Origin: an uncultured Collinsella sp.
GTDB lineage: Bacteria > Actinomycetota > Coriobacteriia > Coriobacteriales > Coriobacteriaceae
Direction of reading: 5' to 3'
Assembly (NCBI GenBank): GCA_958445065.1
Contig: CAUCQW010000006.1
Location: forward strand, 1-64,000
DNA length: 64,000 nt
Within the stretch, counting starts at the first letter, position 1; each line of letters starts with the position of its first letter. This document shows, piece by piece, positions 25,048 to 34,660 of the stretch. Below the pieces are notes generated by a model that had not been told where the DNA came from, ran no database searches, and saw only the letters and a list, made by a program, of their open reading frames with translations. The position numbers were made by a program, and so were the translations under genes.

Positions 25048-27948
25048 TCACGACAGCTTGACGATCGGTGCAAAACCTTTCATCAGCTTTTTGGTCTGGC
25101 CGGTTTTTTCGAACTGGACCTCGATCATGTCTCCGGCGACCGAGATCACGGTACCGGTGCCAAAGGTCTTGTGGCTCACGGTATCGCCCGCGGCAAAGTC
25201 CTGTGACGCGCTGGCGCGATCGACCTTGCGCTCCACCGTCGGCGACACCTTGGACGACGGCTTTTTAGCTCGCGGCGCGCCCGAACCAAAGGTCGAGGCA
25301 ACACGGCCGGCGTCGGGCGAAACCCCGCGATGGCGCTCGGTGCCATAGGTGCTGCCACCAAAGAAATCGTCGAAGCTCGATCCGCCGCGCGAACCGGAAC
25401 CGCCGGTCGAGCGCGTATGCGAACCGAACACCTTGCCGCCATACATATCCGAGCCCATGCCCGAGCCAAAGGTGCCGTGACGGTCGCCGCGCTTCTCCCA
25501 GCCCGTGCCCTCAAAACCGGCAGAACCGATACCGCTAAACTCGATATCCTCAAACGGAATCTCGTTGAGGAAACGAGAGCGCGGGTTGGCAGAGGTCGAG
25601 CCGTAGGTGCGACGCGTGGCCGCATAGGTCAGGAACAGGCGCTTACGGGCACGCGTGATGGCAACGTAGGCCAGGCGACGCTCCTCCTCGAGCTTGCCCG
25701 GATCATCGCTGCCGCCAAAGTCGTGCACGTGCGGGAAGATGCCCTCCTCCATGCCGGCCACGAACACCGCCGGGAACTCCAGGCCCTTGGCGGAGTGGAT
25801 GGTCATCATGGTAATGGCATGCGTCTCGCCGGCCAGGGAATCCAAGTCGGAGCGCAGGGCCAGCCACTCCATGAGAGCAGGAAGCGCCTTACAGGTGAGC
25901 GGACCGTAGGTGCGCTCGATCTCGTCGGCATGCACGGCACCCGCCGGCATCTCCGTCGGCGCGGCATACGCGTTGCCCGCAATGGCGGCAGCCAGGGCAT
26001 CCTGCGGCGAGAGCGCCGGGGCGGCTAGGCTATCGAGCGGATTGGAACCTGCGGCATCACGCGCGCCAACGAGCGCCTCAAACGAGGATACCGGGGCAGA
26101 CGGTCCCGGCTCGGGCGCAGGTGCGCTCACCACGACGGGCTCGGGCTCGGCGCCGGCAGGCACGTCGGCAACACCGGCCGCGCGCAGCTCCTCTAAGCTC
26201 TCGAGCGTACCCTCGATATCCTCGTGCGTCTCCTCAAATTCGGCGGCCACGCCCAGGAATTCCTGGATGTTCTCGGCGCGGCTCTCGGCCTCCATGGTGC
26301 CCTCGGCGCGAAAGGCCTGCAGCAGGCCCGTCTTGTCGACAATCATCTCGACAACGTCCTTGAGCTCGCCGTCCATGCGGCGGCCCTCGCGCACCAGCGA
26401 CACAAAGCTCGACAGGCCATTGCGGACCTTGGCGCTAAACATGCCCGTCTCGGCGCACGCGATCTCGCAGGCTTGGAAGAACGAGCAGCGGTTGTCGCGC
26501 GCCAGCTGCTCGATCTTTTGAATCGAGGTGGAGCCGATGCCGCGGCGCGGCGTGTTGATGACGCGCTTGACGCTCATCTCGTCGGCCGGGTTCACGATCA
26601 TCTTGAGGTAGGCCATGACGTCGCGAATCTCGGCGCGGTCGAAGAATCGCGTGCCGCCGACGATCTTGTAGGGCACGCCCGCGCGCAGGAACATATCTTC
26701 GAGGATACGCGACTGGGCGTTGGTGCGGTAGAACACGGCGATATCGTCGTAGCTTGTACCCTTGGCATGCAGCTTTTCGATCTCGCCGGCAATCCAGCGA
26801 CCTTCGTCGCGCTCGTCGCTTGCCTGGAAAGCCTGAATCTTCTCGCCATCGCCCTCGGCCGTAAACAGGCGCTTGTCCTTGCGCTGCGAGTTGTGACGCA
26901 CCACGGCGTTGGCGGCGCTCAGGATATGACCCGTAGAGCGATAGTTCTGCTCCAGCTTGACGGTCTTGCAGTTTTTAAAGTCCTGCTCAAAGTCCAGGAT
27001 GTTGGTGATGTCGGCGCCACGCCAGCTGTAAATGGACTGGTCGTCGTCGCCCACGACCATGAGGTTTTGGTACTTGGCGGCCAGCAGGTTGGCGATCTCG
27101 TACTGGACGTGGTTGGTGTCCTGATACTCGTCGACGCTAATGTAGCGGAAGCGCTCCTGGTACTTGTCGAGCACCTCGGGGCGGGTGCGCAGTAGCTCGA
27201 GCGTGCGCACGAGCAGGTCGTCGAAGTCCATCGCGTTGGCGGCGCGCAGGCGGCGCTCCAGCTCCAGGTAGACTTGCGCGGCCTTTTTGTCGTTGGGGCT
27301 ATCGGCGCTCTTGAGCATGTCCTCGGGCCCGATCATGGCGTTTTTAGCAGAGCTGATCTTGCTGCGGATCATGTTGATGGGGAACTGCTTTTGCTCGATG
27401 CCGAGCGCCTGCATAATGTCGCGCACCATGCGCTTTGAGTCGTCGTCATCGTAGATGGTGAATTGACCGGTATAGCCCAGCAGGTCGGCGTCCTCGCGCA
27501 GCATGCGCACGCACATGGCATGGAAGGTGCACACCCACATGCCACGAGTGCCGCTGGGGATGAGTGCCGCCAGACGCTCGCGCATCTCGGCCGCAGCCTT
27601 GTTGGTAAACGTAATGGCAAGAACCTGCCAAGGCTTAACGCCCAGGTCGCCGAGCATATGTGCGATGCGGAAGGTCAAGACGCGGGTCTTGCCCGAGCCG
27701 GCGCCGGCGAGCACCAGCAACGGGCCCTCGGTGGACAGGACCGCCTCGCGCTGGGCGGGATTAAGGCTGTCGATGTCGACGAGCGGCTTGATAGGCTTGG
27801 GCGCCGGCGCGGGAGCGTCATAGATGTCGAGCGGAACGAGCTCGGGCTCCGGCGCAGCGGGGGCGGTGTATGCATCGAGCGGCACGGGTTCCGGCGCGGG
27901 CGGCACGGGTACCGCGGCGTTCTTTTCCCAGGGCAAGGGCTGGGTCAT
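25048..27948 (-). CDS. pcrA: ATP-dependent DNA helicase PcrA/UvrD
   Basis: This superfamily 1A 3'-5' helicase has 966 residues. The Q-motif LNPAQREAV and Walker A GAGSGKTR are near residues 65-85, DEYQDTNHVQYE near 265, the QNYRST motif near 330, and VAITRARKRLFLTYA near 790. The C-terminal Tudor-like domain (VSHKTFGTGTVISV) is typical of PcrA. Between about residues 600 and 690 there is an unusual Ala/Pro/Glu-rich, low-complexity insert, and a similar proline-rich extension is at the N-terminus. The ATG at 27948 follows gaggagtcgccc. It repairs nicked DNA and displaces RecA in relatives. Confidence 0.93.
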   Translation of the reverse strand: MTQPLPWEKNAAVPVPPAPEPVPLDAYTAPAAPEPELVPLDIYDAPAPAPKPIKPLVDIDSLNPAQREAVLSTEGPLLVLAGAGSGKTRVLTFRIAHMLGDLGVKPWQVLAITFTNKAAAEMRERLAALIPSGTRGMWVCTFHAMCVRMLREDADLLGYTGQFTIYDDDDSKRMVRDIMQALGIEQKQFPINMIRSKISSAKNAMIGPEDMLKSADSPNDKKAAQVYLELERRLRAANAMDFDDLLVRTLELLRTRPEVLDKYQERFRYISVDEYQDTNHVQYEIANLLAAKYQNLMVVGDDDQSIYSWRGADITNILDFEQDFKNCKTVKLEQNYRSTGHILSAANAVVRHNSQRKDKRLFTAEGDGEKIQAFQASDERDEGRWIAGEIEKLHAKGTSYDDIAVFYRTNAQSRILEDMFLRAGVPYKIVGGTRFFDRAEIRDVMAYLKMIVNPADEMSVKRVINTPRRGIGSTSIQKIEQLARDNRCSFFQACEIACAETGMFSAKVRNGLSSFVSLVREGRRMDGELKDVVEMIVDKTGLLQAFRAEGTMEAESRAENIQEFLGVAAEFEETHEDIEGTLESLEELRAAGVADVPAGAEPEPVVVSAPAPEPGPSAPVSSFEALVGARDAAGSNPLDSLAAPALSPQDALAAAIAGNAYAAPTEMPAGAVHADEIERTYGPLTCKALPALMEWLALRSDLDSLAGETHAITMMTIHSAKGLEFPAVFVAGMEEGIFPHVHDFGGSDDPGKLEEERRLAYVAITRARKRLFLTYAATRRTYGSTSANPRSRFLNEIPFEDIEFSGIGSAGFEGTGWEKRGDRHGTFGSGMGSDMYGGKVFGSHTRSTGGSGSRGGSSFDDFFGGSTYGTERHRGVSPDAGRVASTFGSGAPRAKKPSSKVSPTVERKVDRASASQDFAAGDTVSHKTFGTGTVISVAGDMIEVQFEKTGQTKKLMKGFAPIVKLS

Positions 27949-28102
27949 GGGCGACTCCTCATCTGACAGACGGCGCGCCTGCGGGCAGCGCCATAGTTTG
28001 AGCCGTACCAGTATACCGAGCCGCGCGGACACCGACGCAAATCACACCACGACTCCGTGCGCCGCCGTCAGGTCCGCCCCAGCGGATTTGGCGCAAAGGT
28101 GT

Positions 28103-28140
28103 CAGGTTAGTCTGCACCACGTTGGTGCAAAGAAACCTGA
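28103..28140. repeat. caggtt...aacctg repeat with ttgcacca-like core
   Basis: caggttagtctgcaccacg and ttggtgcaaagaaacctg form an imperfect hairpin closely related to 17668-17717. It is in the 356-bp gap between pcrA and uppP; apart from it and 28191-28288 I see nothing else there. Confidence 0.6.
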
Positions 28141-28190
28141 CCCCAATGTACCAATCACGGAGCCACCGATGTCATGGCAACGGTAGCGAG

Positions 28191-28288
28191 CGGCGGCCAG
28201 GGCGAACAAATTGGCATGAAAAGGGGGCGGCATAGACCTTTTGGTCATGCCACCCCCTTTGAATGACAAGTTGTCGCCCTGGCCGCCG
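28191..28288 (-). terminator. Nested hairpin terminator after uppP
   Basis: Outer arms cggcggccagggcga / tcgccctggccgccg enclose an inner stem aaagggggcggcat / atgccacccccttt with a second inner pair gacc/ggtc. On the minus strand the inner stem is followed by ttttcat. It begins 16 bp after the uppP stop and probably ends that transcript. Confidence 0.7.
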
Positions 28289-28304
28289 CGCAGCGTCGAC
28301 TAAG

Positions 28305-29285
28305 TTAGAGGCCGAGCATCGGCTCCAGAACGAAGAAGTATGCGAGCACTACGATGCCCAGGATGATGCGGTAGACTCCGAAGCACTTGAAGTCGTGACG
28401 GCGGACGAAGCCCATGAGCCACTTGATGGCGATGAGCGAAACCACAAAGGCCACAACGCAGCCCACGCCCAAGATGGCGATCTCGTTGGTGCCGAACGTG
28501 CCGCCCTTGATGAAGTACTTGACCAGCTTGAGCGCACTCGCGCCAAACATAACGGGAATAGCCAGGAAGAACGTAAACTTAGACGCCACCGAGCGCGTGC
28601 AGCCCAAAAGCAGGCCGCCGATGATGGTAGAACCGGAGCGAGACGTACCAGGCACCAGCGAAAGCACCTGGAAGCAGCCGATACCCAGCGCAGTCTTCCA
28701 GCTGAGGTCCTCGAGCGTGGCGATGGAACCAAAGTCCAGATTCTCGTCATCGTCCTCATCCTCAGCGGTAGCCGTGGGGGGCGCCGCAAAGTGCGCACCG
28801 GCGGGACGTCCACCCGACACCACAGCACGCGAACCAAACGAACCGGCAACGGCCATTTCCTCGCGCTTGCTCGCGCGCCAGTTCTCGATCACGATAAACA
28901 GCACGCCGTACACAATGAGCGCCAGCGCCACGACGGGAGCGTTGTAGAAATGCTCCTCCATCCAGTCGTTGAGCGGCAGGCCGATCGCCGCCGCAGGAAT
29001 GCAACCGAGCACAATCTTGCCCCACAGCACCCAGGTGTCGCGACGGCCCTCCTTGCCCTTGCTGGGCGAGAACGGGTTGAGCTCGTGGAAAAACAGCACG
29101 CAGACGGCCAGAATGGCGCCGAGCTGAATCACGACCAGGAACATATTCCAGAACGTCTCGCTCACGTTCATCTTGACGAACTCGTCCACCAAGATCATGT
29201 GGCCCGTCGACGAAACGGGCAGCCATTCGGTGATGCCCTCGACCAGGCCCATGAAGGCAGATTTTAGAAGCTCGATAATATCCAA
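28305..29285 (-). CDS. uppP: Undecaprenyl-diphosphatase UppP
   Basis: This integral membrane phosphatase recycles undecaprenyl diphosphate for cell wall synthesis. The catalytic motifs are GLVEGITEWLPVSSTGH at the N-terminus and LVPGTSRSGSTIIGGLL near residue 225. At 326 residues it is about 50 longer than E. coli UppP; the excess is a Gly/Ala/acidic loop (about residues 145-195) between helices. I use TTG at 29285, which follows gaggggg; the frame opens further upstream at 29354. Confidence 0.9.
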   Translation of the reverse strand: MDIIELLKSAFMGLVEGITEWLPVSSTGHMILVDEFVKMNVSETFWNMFLVVIQLGAILAVCVLFFHELNPFSPSKGKEGRRDTWVLWGKIVLGCIPAAAIGLPLNDWMEEHFYNAPVVALALIVYGVLFIVIENWRASKREEMAVAGSFGSRAVVSGGRPAGAHFAAPPTATAEDEDDDENLDFGSIATLEDLSWKTALGIGCFQVLSLVPGTSRSGSTIIGGLLLGCTRSVASKFTFFLAIPVMFGASALKLVKYFIKGGTFGTNEIAILGVGCVVAFVVSLIAIKWLMGFVRRHDFKCFGVYRIILGIVVLAYFFVLEPMLGL

Positions 29286-29534
29286 AGGGACCCCCTCGTT
29301 AGACACCCGCCGGTAGATGTTCTGCGGACGATGCGGGCGATGTCCCATTATCAACCGTTGGCGGTGCGACCGCGCCTACCCTTACCAAAAAACTCGCCCG
29401 TTCACAGAATTGCGAGCAGTTAAACCGAAATCCTTGGGTATAACTGCAACAAGATAAAGTGTCCGGCGGTCAACGCACCCGCGCCCGCCCGACGCACGAG
29501 CCCCGCGCCCGTGCGATAGACCAAGGAGGAAACC

Positions 29535-29972
29535 ATGAACGAGGGTTACACCAAGGTATTTGTTTCACTCGACGGTACTGAGCAGCAGGATTTTGTGCTC
29601 GCACGCGCCATCAAGGTCGCCGCGAACAACGGCGCCAAGCTGATTATCGGCCACGTTATCGATTCCACGGCGCTCGAGAGCGCCGGCTCCTATCCGGTCG
29701 ATTTGGTCAACGGTCTGGAGGAGGCCTTTAAGAACTCCATCGAAAAGCAGCTCGAAGAGGCCAAGGCCAATCCCGATATTCCCGAGGTCGAAGTCATGAT
29801 TCGCGCCGGCCGTATTCGTGAGACGCTCAAAGACGAGATGCTCGACGTGGTCAAGCCCGACCTGGTGCTCTGCGGCGCCCGCGGCCTGTCCTCGATCAAG
29901 TATGCGCTGCTGGGTTCGATTTCGACGTTCCTGCTGCGCAATACGGACTGCGACATTTTGGTCGTGAAGTAG
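29535..29972 (+). CDS. Universal stress protein (UspA family)
   Basis: This 145-residue alpha/beta protein has the ATP-binding motif GARGLSSIKYALLGSIS near residue 115 (G-x2-G-x9-G-S type) and the N-terminal strand KVFVSLDGTEQQDFVL. It probably binds ATP and dimerises; the physiological role is not predictable. The ATG follows caaggaggaaacc. Confidence 0.9.
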   Translation: MNEGYTKVFVSLDGTEQQDFVLARAIKVAANNGAKLIIGHVIDSTALESAGSYPVDLVNGLEEAFKNSIEKQLEEAKANPDIPEVEVMIRAGRIRETLKDEMLDVVKPDLVLCGARGLSSIKYALLGSISTFLLRNTDCDILVVK

Positions 29973-29985
29973 CGTTGCTCCCACC

Positions 29986-30078
29986 GGCCGCGGGGCCTGC
30001 GGGGTTTCCACGGGCACGTCCTCGCCGCGTTGCGGCTGCGGGATGTGCCCTTAGGAAACCCCTCCCGGCCCCGCGGCC
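29986..30078. repeat. Nested GC-rich palindrome after usp
   Basis: Outer arms ggccgcggggcctgcggggt / acccctcccggccccgcggcc enclose an inner pair gggcac / gtgccc. The arrangement resembles the nested elements near 24632 and 24911 but the core sequence is different. Confidence 0.6.
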
Positions 30079-30118
30079 TTCGCAGCCTTACTTCAGCGAG
30101 TTGGCTGATAAAAGATGG

Positions 30119-30150
30119 CGTGCCGCCCCGTTTGGGGCGGCACGTTTTGT
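30119..30150 (+). terminator. Rho-independent terminator after usp
   Basis: cgtgccgcccc pairs with ggggcggcacg around a ttt loop and is followed by ttttgtttt. It is 146 bp after the usp stop and also lies between converging genes. Confidence 0.85.
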
Positions 30151-30193
30151 TTTGGCTGCACGTTTTTGTTTGGGTGGGCGTCTGCCGCGTGCG

Positions 30194-31237
30194 TTACTCG
30201 AAATATTGAAACTTATTCGTTGAAAACGCGAATGTTACGACGAAGCCTTCGCCGGGCTCGGATGCCGCGGTGACGTCGATGCCCATCTTGGAGCACAGGC
30301 GCGCCACCAGGTAGAGGCCGATGCCCGTTGCGCGCTTGGTGGTGCGGCCGTTGTCGCCGGTAAAACCCTTCTCGAACACGCGCGGCAGGTCGGCCGCGCT
30401 CACGCCGCAGCCGTTGTCCGCGACGGTAAGCTCGATGCGTTCGCTCGCCAGGCCCTCGTCCAGCAACGCGCCCGAAAACACGATCTTTGCGCCGTCCTCG
30501 CGCGCATATTTGATGCTGTTCTGAATAAGCTGGCCTAGAATAAACTCGAGCCACTTCTCGTCGGTAAAGACCTCAAAGTCGAGGTTCTCGCACACCGGAG
30601 CCACGTGCGCCGCGATAAGCTCGCGCGCGTTGGCTTTAATCGCGCCCGTCACCAGGGTCTTGAGATCCCAACGGCGAATCAGGTAGTCGCGCTCCACGAC
30701 TTCCGAGCGCGCATAGTACAGCGCCTGGTCGATATAGCGCTCCATGCGAGCCAGCTCGCGACCCAGGTCATCCACACGCGACAGGTCGTCTTCGCTGCCG
30801 TCCAGGTTTTCCAAAATCAGGTGGGCCGCCGCCAGGGGCAGCTTGGCCTCGTGAACCCAGCTCTCGATATAGTCGCGATAGTCTTCGGTCTGACGCCGGC
30901 CCTCGGCAACCTCGTCGCAGGCGGCTTTGCCCACCCGGCACAGGACCTCGTACTCGAGCTCGCCCTCGGCATAGGTTGGGCATTGCACCATCTCCTGCAC
31001 CCATGCGGGACTCTCGAGCTCCTCTGCCGCGCGCTCCAACTGACGCAGAAAACGGCGACGGCGAGCGTACTCGATCACGATGCCGAGCATACCGAAGATA
31101 AAGGACACGCCAACCGCCACGACCACGATAGAAACGGGTGCGCCGGCGACCGTCAGCACAAAGCAGCTCAGCAGCACGCCGCACGTCCACACGGCGACGG
31201 GAAGCAGTGCATCTTTAAAGAACTTGCCAAACGACAT
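30194..31237 (-). CDS. Intramembrane-sensing histidine kinase (BceS/GraS-like)
   Basis: Two closely spaced membrane helices at residues 10-55 leave almost no outside sensor domain, the hallmark of intramembrane-sensing kinases. The phosphorylation helix is YIESWVHEAKLPLAAAHLI near residue 130 (His in WVHE.K). The ATPase motifs are NSIKYA, ADNGCGV and GIGLYLVARL. Relatives respond to antimicrobial peptides through a partner BceAB transporter, but no ABC transporter lies near here. It is 9 bp after its response regulator. Confidence 0.9.
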   Translation of the reverse strand: MSFGKFFKDALLPVAVWTCGVLLSCFVLTVAGAPVSIVVVAVGVSFIFGMLGIVIEYARRRRFLRQLERAAEELESPAWVQEMVQCPTYAEGELEYEVLCRVGKAACDEVAEGRRQTEDYRDYIESWVHEAKLPLAAAHLILENLDGSEDDLSRVDDLGRELARMERYIDQALYYARSEVVERDYLIRRWDLKTLVTGAIKANARELIAAHVAPVCENLDFEVFTDEKWLEFILGQLIQNSIKYAREDGAKIVFSGALLDEGLASERIELTVADNGCGVSAADLPRVFEKGFTGDNGRTTKRATGIGLYLVARLCSKMGIDVTAASEPGEGFVVTFAFSTNKFQYFE

Positions 31238-31246
31238 AGCCGGCCC

Positions 31247-31918
31247 CTAGACCGAATAGCCTTGGCCGCGATGCGTCGTCAAATACCCCTTGATGCCGAT
31301 TTTTTCGAGCGTGGTGCGCAGGCGGTTGATGTTGACGGTGAGCGTATTGTCGTCCACGAAGGCGTCGGAGTCCCACAGGTCCTGCATGATGGCCGAGCGC
31401 GAGACGATCTTGCCCGCGCGGCTCAGGAGCAGCGAGAGAATGCGCAGCTCATTTTTGGTGAGCTCGGTGCTGTCGCCGGTCGCCGTGTTGGTGACCATAG
31501 AGCGGGCGAGGTCGAGCTCCAGCCCCTTGTGGACGAGCGTGCTGCGCTCGCCTGACGCCGCGGTGCGACGCAGCAGTGCGTTGATGCGCGCCACGAGCAC
31601 GCGCGCGCTATAGGGCTTGGGAACAAAGTCGTCCGCGCCGAGCGTCATGGCCATGACCTCGTCGATCTCGGTCGTGCGCGAGGTGAGGACGATGATGGGG
31701 ACCTCGGATTCGCGGCGAACCTCGTGGCAGATATGCTGGCCGTCCTTGACGGGAAGCGTGAGGTCGAGCAGCACCAGGTCGGGCGCGGCGGCGAGAATAT
31801 CGCGCGAGACATGCTCGAACGATTCGCAGGCCTCGATTTCAAACCCGGCGCGGGCAAGGATGTCGACAAGCTCACGACGAATGGGCTCGTCGTCCTCAAC
31901 GATATAGATTAGCGCCAT
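31247..31918 (-). CDS. OmpR/PhoB-family response regulator (BceR-like)
   Basis: Residues 1-118 are a receiver domain with acidic pocket VEDDE and phosphoacceptor in DLVLLDLTLP; SRTTEIDEV and PKPYSARVL follow. Residues 130-223 are a winged helix with DNTLTVNINRLRTTL. The ATG at 31918 follows aagaggggagcgg; the longer frame to 32041 lacks a ribosome site. It forms an operon with the kinase gene downstream. Confidence 0.9.
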   Translation of the reverse strand: MALIYIVEDDEPIRRELVDILARAGFEIEACESFEHVSRDILAAAPDLVLLDLTLPVKDGQHICHEVRRESEVPIIVLTSRTTEIDEVMAMTLGADDFVPKPYSARVLVARINALLRRTAASGERSTLVHKGLELDLARSMVTNTATGDSTELTKNELRILSLLLSRAGKIVSRSAIMQDLWDSDAFVDDNTLTVNINRLRTTLEKIGIKGYLTTHRGQGYSV

Positions 31919-32097
31919 GGATTCCGCTCCCCTCTTGGTTGTCTTGCCACCATTATGGCTGCGAAACTGCAGGTGCGCGCCACGCACGTCGCCAAGGTGA
32001 CAGAACTGTTCGCGAGCGGGGGCGTTTTGTCCGCCTCGCACTCGCAGCGGTGACGGGAACCAAAATGATTCTTTAATCCCCGTCCCAGAATAATCAT

Positions 32098-32805
32098 TTA
32101 GCGGCGGGCGCGAAGCTTTTCGTAGCCGTCGGCAAAGAAGGCGACCGTCGCGGCATCAGACTCGGCGGCGTCGGCGTCGGTGGCAGGCACCACGCCGTGC
32201 TCGTCGCTTACCAGGAACAAGGCGCCCTTGAGCTGTGCGGGAATGTCTACGCGCGTGACCGGGATGCCCTTGGTCTGGGCCAGCTGCTCTATGAGCGTCG
32301 CCGTGCCACACAGGCACTCGTCCGCCGGCGCCACAAAGGCCAGCTCGCCGTTGTTGACGGCAGCGAGCAGCTCGGGCGCCACGCCGGTTTCGTCGGCCTC
32401 GGAGCGGGCCTCGGCGGAGCGGGCACGCAGCGCCTTGGCCGAAGTATCGGCCAGCGGCTCGTACTCACCCACCGTCATGGCGGCATTGCCGTTAACGTCG
32501 ATCACCAGCATGAGCACGCCGTCGTGCGCGGTGTAATCGCCCTCGGCAAGCGACCACTCAACGTGCTGCTTGGCCCAGCTGAGCATGTTATGGGTAAGCG
32601 GCTCGCCCTGCACCAAGCGCTCGGACAGCGCGCGAATGTGACGGTTGAGCATGGGCACCTTTTTGTTGGACATGCGCCAACGGCAGATAAGCGCGGGCTT
32701 GTCGAGCGTAAACTTCTCGACCGCCTCCTGATTGGCGCAAAAGTCCTCGTACGCACGCTGATCCTCGGCATTGCCAAACAGCTCGGCATCATCAATCTGG
32801 GGCAT
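32098..32805 (-). CDS. Conserved-looking hypothetical protein
   Basis: This 235-residue soluble, acidic protein has no motif that I recognise. The central region (AMTVGEYEPLADTSAKALR) is followed by a C-terminal half with an ECLCGTATLIEQLA segment that looks like a helix-capped catalytic or ligand loop. The ATG at 32805 follows aaaggtatgacc; an ATG at 32829 with agagga is also possible. It stands alone between the purH terminator and the response regulator gene. Confidence 0.65.
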   Translation of the reverse strand: MPQIDDAELFGNAEDQRAYEDFCANQEAVEKFTLDKPALICRWRMSNKKVPMLNRHIRALSERLVQGEPLTHNMLSWAKQHVEWSLAEGDYTAHDGVLMLVIDVNGNAAMTVGEYEPLADTSAKALRARSAEARSEADETGVAPELLAAVNNGELAFVAPADECLCGTATLIEQLAQTKGIPVTRVDIPAQLKGALFLVSDEHGVVPATDADAAESDAATVAFFADGYEKLRARR

Positions 32806-32845
32806 GGTCATACCTTTCGTGTTAGTCATTCCGTCCTCTTATACC

Positions 32846-32881
32846 AAAAAGACGGCCCTCCAAACGGAGCGACCGTCTTTT
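32846..32881 (-). terminator. Rho-independent terminator downstream of purH
   Basis: aaaagacgg pairs with ccgtctttt around a 17-base region and is followed on the minus strand by tttttgg. It separates purH from the gene starting at 32805. Confidence 0.8.
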
Positions 32882-32951
32882 GCAGAGATTATTTTGACGA
32901 TATGGTCAGGCGACCGAACAGTTTAATGGGATAGAGAAACATCCCATTAAG

Positions 32952-33051
32952 GGTTTTCCAAGTGCCCGAGATTGCCCCGAAAGAGGAGCGCCGCGTACTA
33001 AATGTACGCAAGCGACGGTTTGAGGGGCAAGGTCGGGTGCTTGGGAAAGCC
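32952..33051. repeat. Nested palindrome abutting the purH stop codon
   Basis: Outer arms ggttttccaagtgcccga / tcgggtgcttgggaaagcc pair with few mismatches, extending to attgcccc / ggggcaa. The core holds an inner hairpin gcgtac...gtacgc. The right arm ends one base from the purH stop. The layout matches the elements at 24632 and 24911, and the inner loop acatttagt is similar to their acattaagt. Confidence 0.65.
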
Positions 33052-33052
33052 T

Positions 33053-34660
33053 CTAGTGCCTAAAATGCCTAGCTCCGGTGAAGACCATCGCAATACCATG
33101 CTCGTTGCAGGCCTGGATGCTCTCGTCATCGCGCTTGGAGCCGCCGGGCTGGATGATGCAGGTCACGCCGTGTGCGGCAAGCACGTCGACGTTGTCGCGG
33201 AACGGGAAGAACGCGTCGCTTGCGCAGGCAAAGCCGCCCTTCTCCACGCCCTCGCGCTCGCAGAAGTCCTCGGCGCGCTCGCAGGCAAGCAGCGCAGAGT
33301 CAACGCGGTTGGGCTGACCGGGGCCCATGCCAATGCCGGCCTTGCCCTTGGAGACCAGGATGGCGTTGGACTTGACGCCCTTGCAGACCTTCCAGGCAAA
33401 CTCGAGCTCGGCCATCTCGGCATCGGTGGGCTTGCGGTCGGTGGGGAACGTAAAGGTCGCGGGGTCCTCGGTCACGTGGTCGACCTCCTGCACCAGCATG
33501 CCGCCGTCGATGGAGCGCAGTTCCACCTGGGCGCCGTGGTCCACGCCGCCGGTAGCCAGCACGCGCAGGTTGGGGCGCTTGGCCATGCGCTCGAGCGCCT
33601 CGGCAGTGTAGCTCGGGGCGATGATGACCTCGACAAACTGCTTGTTCTGATCGGCAAAATGCTCAACCAGCTCAAAGGGAACCTCGCGGTTGCAGGCGAT
33701 GATGCCGCCGAAGGCGCTCTTGGGATCGCAGGCGAAGGCGCGGTCGTAAGCGGACGTAATGTCCTCGGCAACGGCGGAGCCGCAGGGGTTCTGGTGTTTG
33801 AGGATCACGCAGGCAGGCTCGTCGAACTCGCGGACCAGGTTCCAAGCGGCATCGGCATCCAGATAGTTATTGTAGCTGAGCGGCTTGCCCTGGATCTGCT
33901 CGGAGCCCACGAGCGGAAACTGCGAGCTCGCGGTGTTCTCGCAACCCTCGGCAAAGCGGTAGACCGTAGCCTTCTGCTGAGGATTCTCGCCATAGCGCAG
34001 GTCGTCGACCTTCTCCAGCGAAATCTCGAGCTTGGCAGAGGTATCCGCCACGTCACTTGCCTGGGCGGCAAGCCAACGGGAGATAGCCGTGTCGTAGGCG
34101 GCGGTGGTCTGGTAGACCTTCACCTGCAGGCGACGACGGGTGGAAAGCGTGGTGCAACCGCCGGTCTCGTGCATCTCGGCCAGGACGGCGTCGTAGTCGG
34201 CCGGATCGGAGATGACGGTAACGCTCGTGGCGTTCTTGGCAGCAGAGCGCAGCATGGAGGGACCGCCGATGTCGATGTGCTCGATGGCATCCGCGAAGGT
34301 GACCTCGGGGTTGGCAACGGTCTTCTCGAACTCGTACAGGTTGACGACGACCAGGTCGATCAGCTTAATGCCGTGCTGAGCGGCCTCCTGCATGTGCTGC
34401 TCGGAATCGCGGCGGGCCAGCAGCGCGCCGTGAACCTTGGGGTGCAGGGTCTTAACGCGGCCGTCCATCATCTCGGGATAGCCCGTGAACTCCTCGATGG
34501 GGGTTACGGGAACGCCCGCGTCCTCGATGGCACGAGCCGTGCCGCCCGTAGAGATGATCTCGACGCCAAAGTCATCGACCAACGTCCGTGCGAAATCGAC
34601 GACACCCGTTTTATCGGTAACCGAGATCAACGCGCGTGCGATCTTCACATCAGATCCCAT
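33053..34660 (-). CDS. purH: Bifunctional AICAR formyltransferase/IMP cyclohydrolase
   Basis: This 535-residue enzyme performs the last two steps of IMP synthesis. The N-terminal cyclohydrolase domain shows [19 protein letters not shown] and [12 protein letters not shown]. The C-terminal transformylase domain has [21 protein letters not shown] and a C-terminal [11 protein letters not shown]. The ATG at 34660 follows acaggaggactgc. It appears monocistronic; a divergent acetyltransferase gene is upstream. Confidence 0.96.
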   Translation of the reverse strand: MGSDVKIARALISVTDKTGVVDFARTLVDDFGVEIISTGGTARAIEDAGVPVTPIEEFTGYPEMMDGRVKTLHPKVHGALLARRDSEQHMQEAAQHGIKLIDLVVVNLYEFEKTVANPEVTFADAIEHIDIGGPSMLRSAAKNATSVTVISDPADYDAVLAEMHETGGCTTLSTRRRLQVKVYQTTAAYDTAISRWLAAQASDVADTSAKLEISLEKVDDLRYGENPQQKATVYRFAEGCENTASSQFPLVGSEQIQGKPLSYNNYLDADAAWNLVREFDEPACVILKHQNPCGSAVAEDITSAYDRAFACDPKSAFGGIIACNREVPFELVEHFADQNKQFVEVIIAPSYTAEALERMAKRPNLRVLATGGVDHGAQVELRSIDGGMLVQEVDHVTEDPATFTFPTDRKPTDAEMAELEFAWKVCKGVKSNAILVSKGKAGIGMGPGQPNRVDSALLACERAEDFCEREGVEKGGFACASDAFFPFRDNVDVLAAHGVTCIIQPGGSKRDDESIQACNEHGIAMVFTGARHFRH

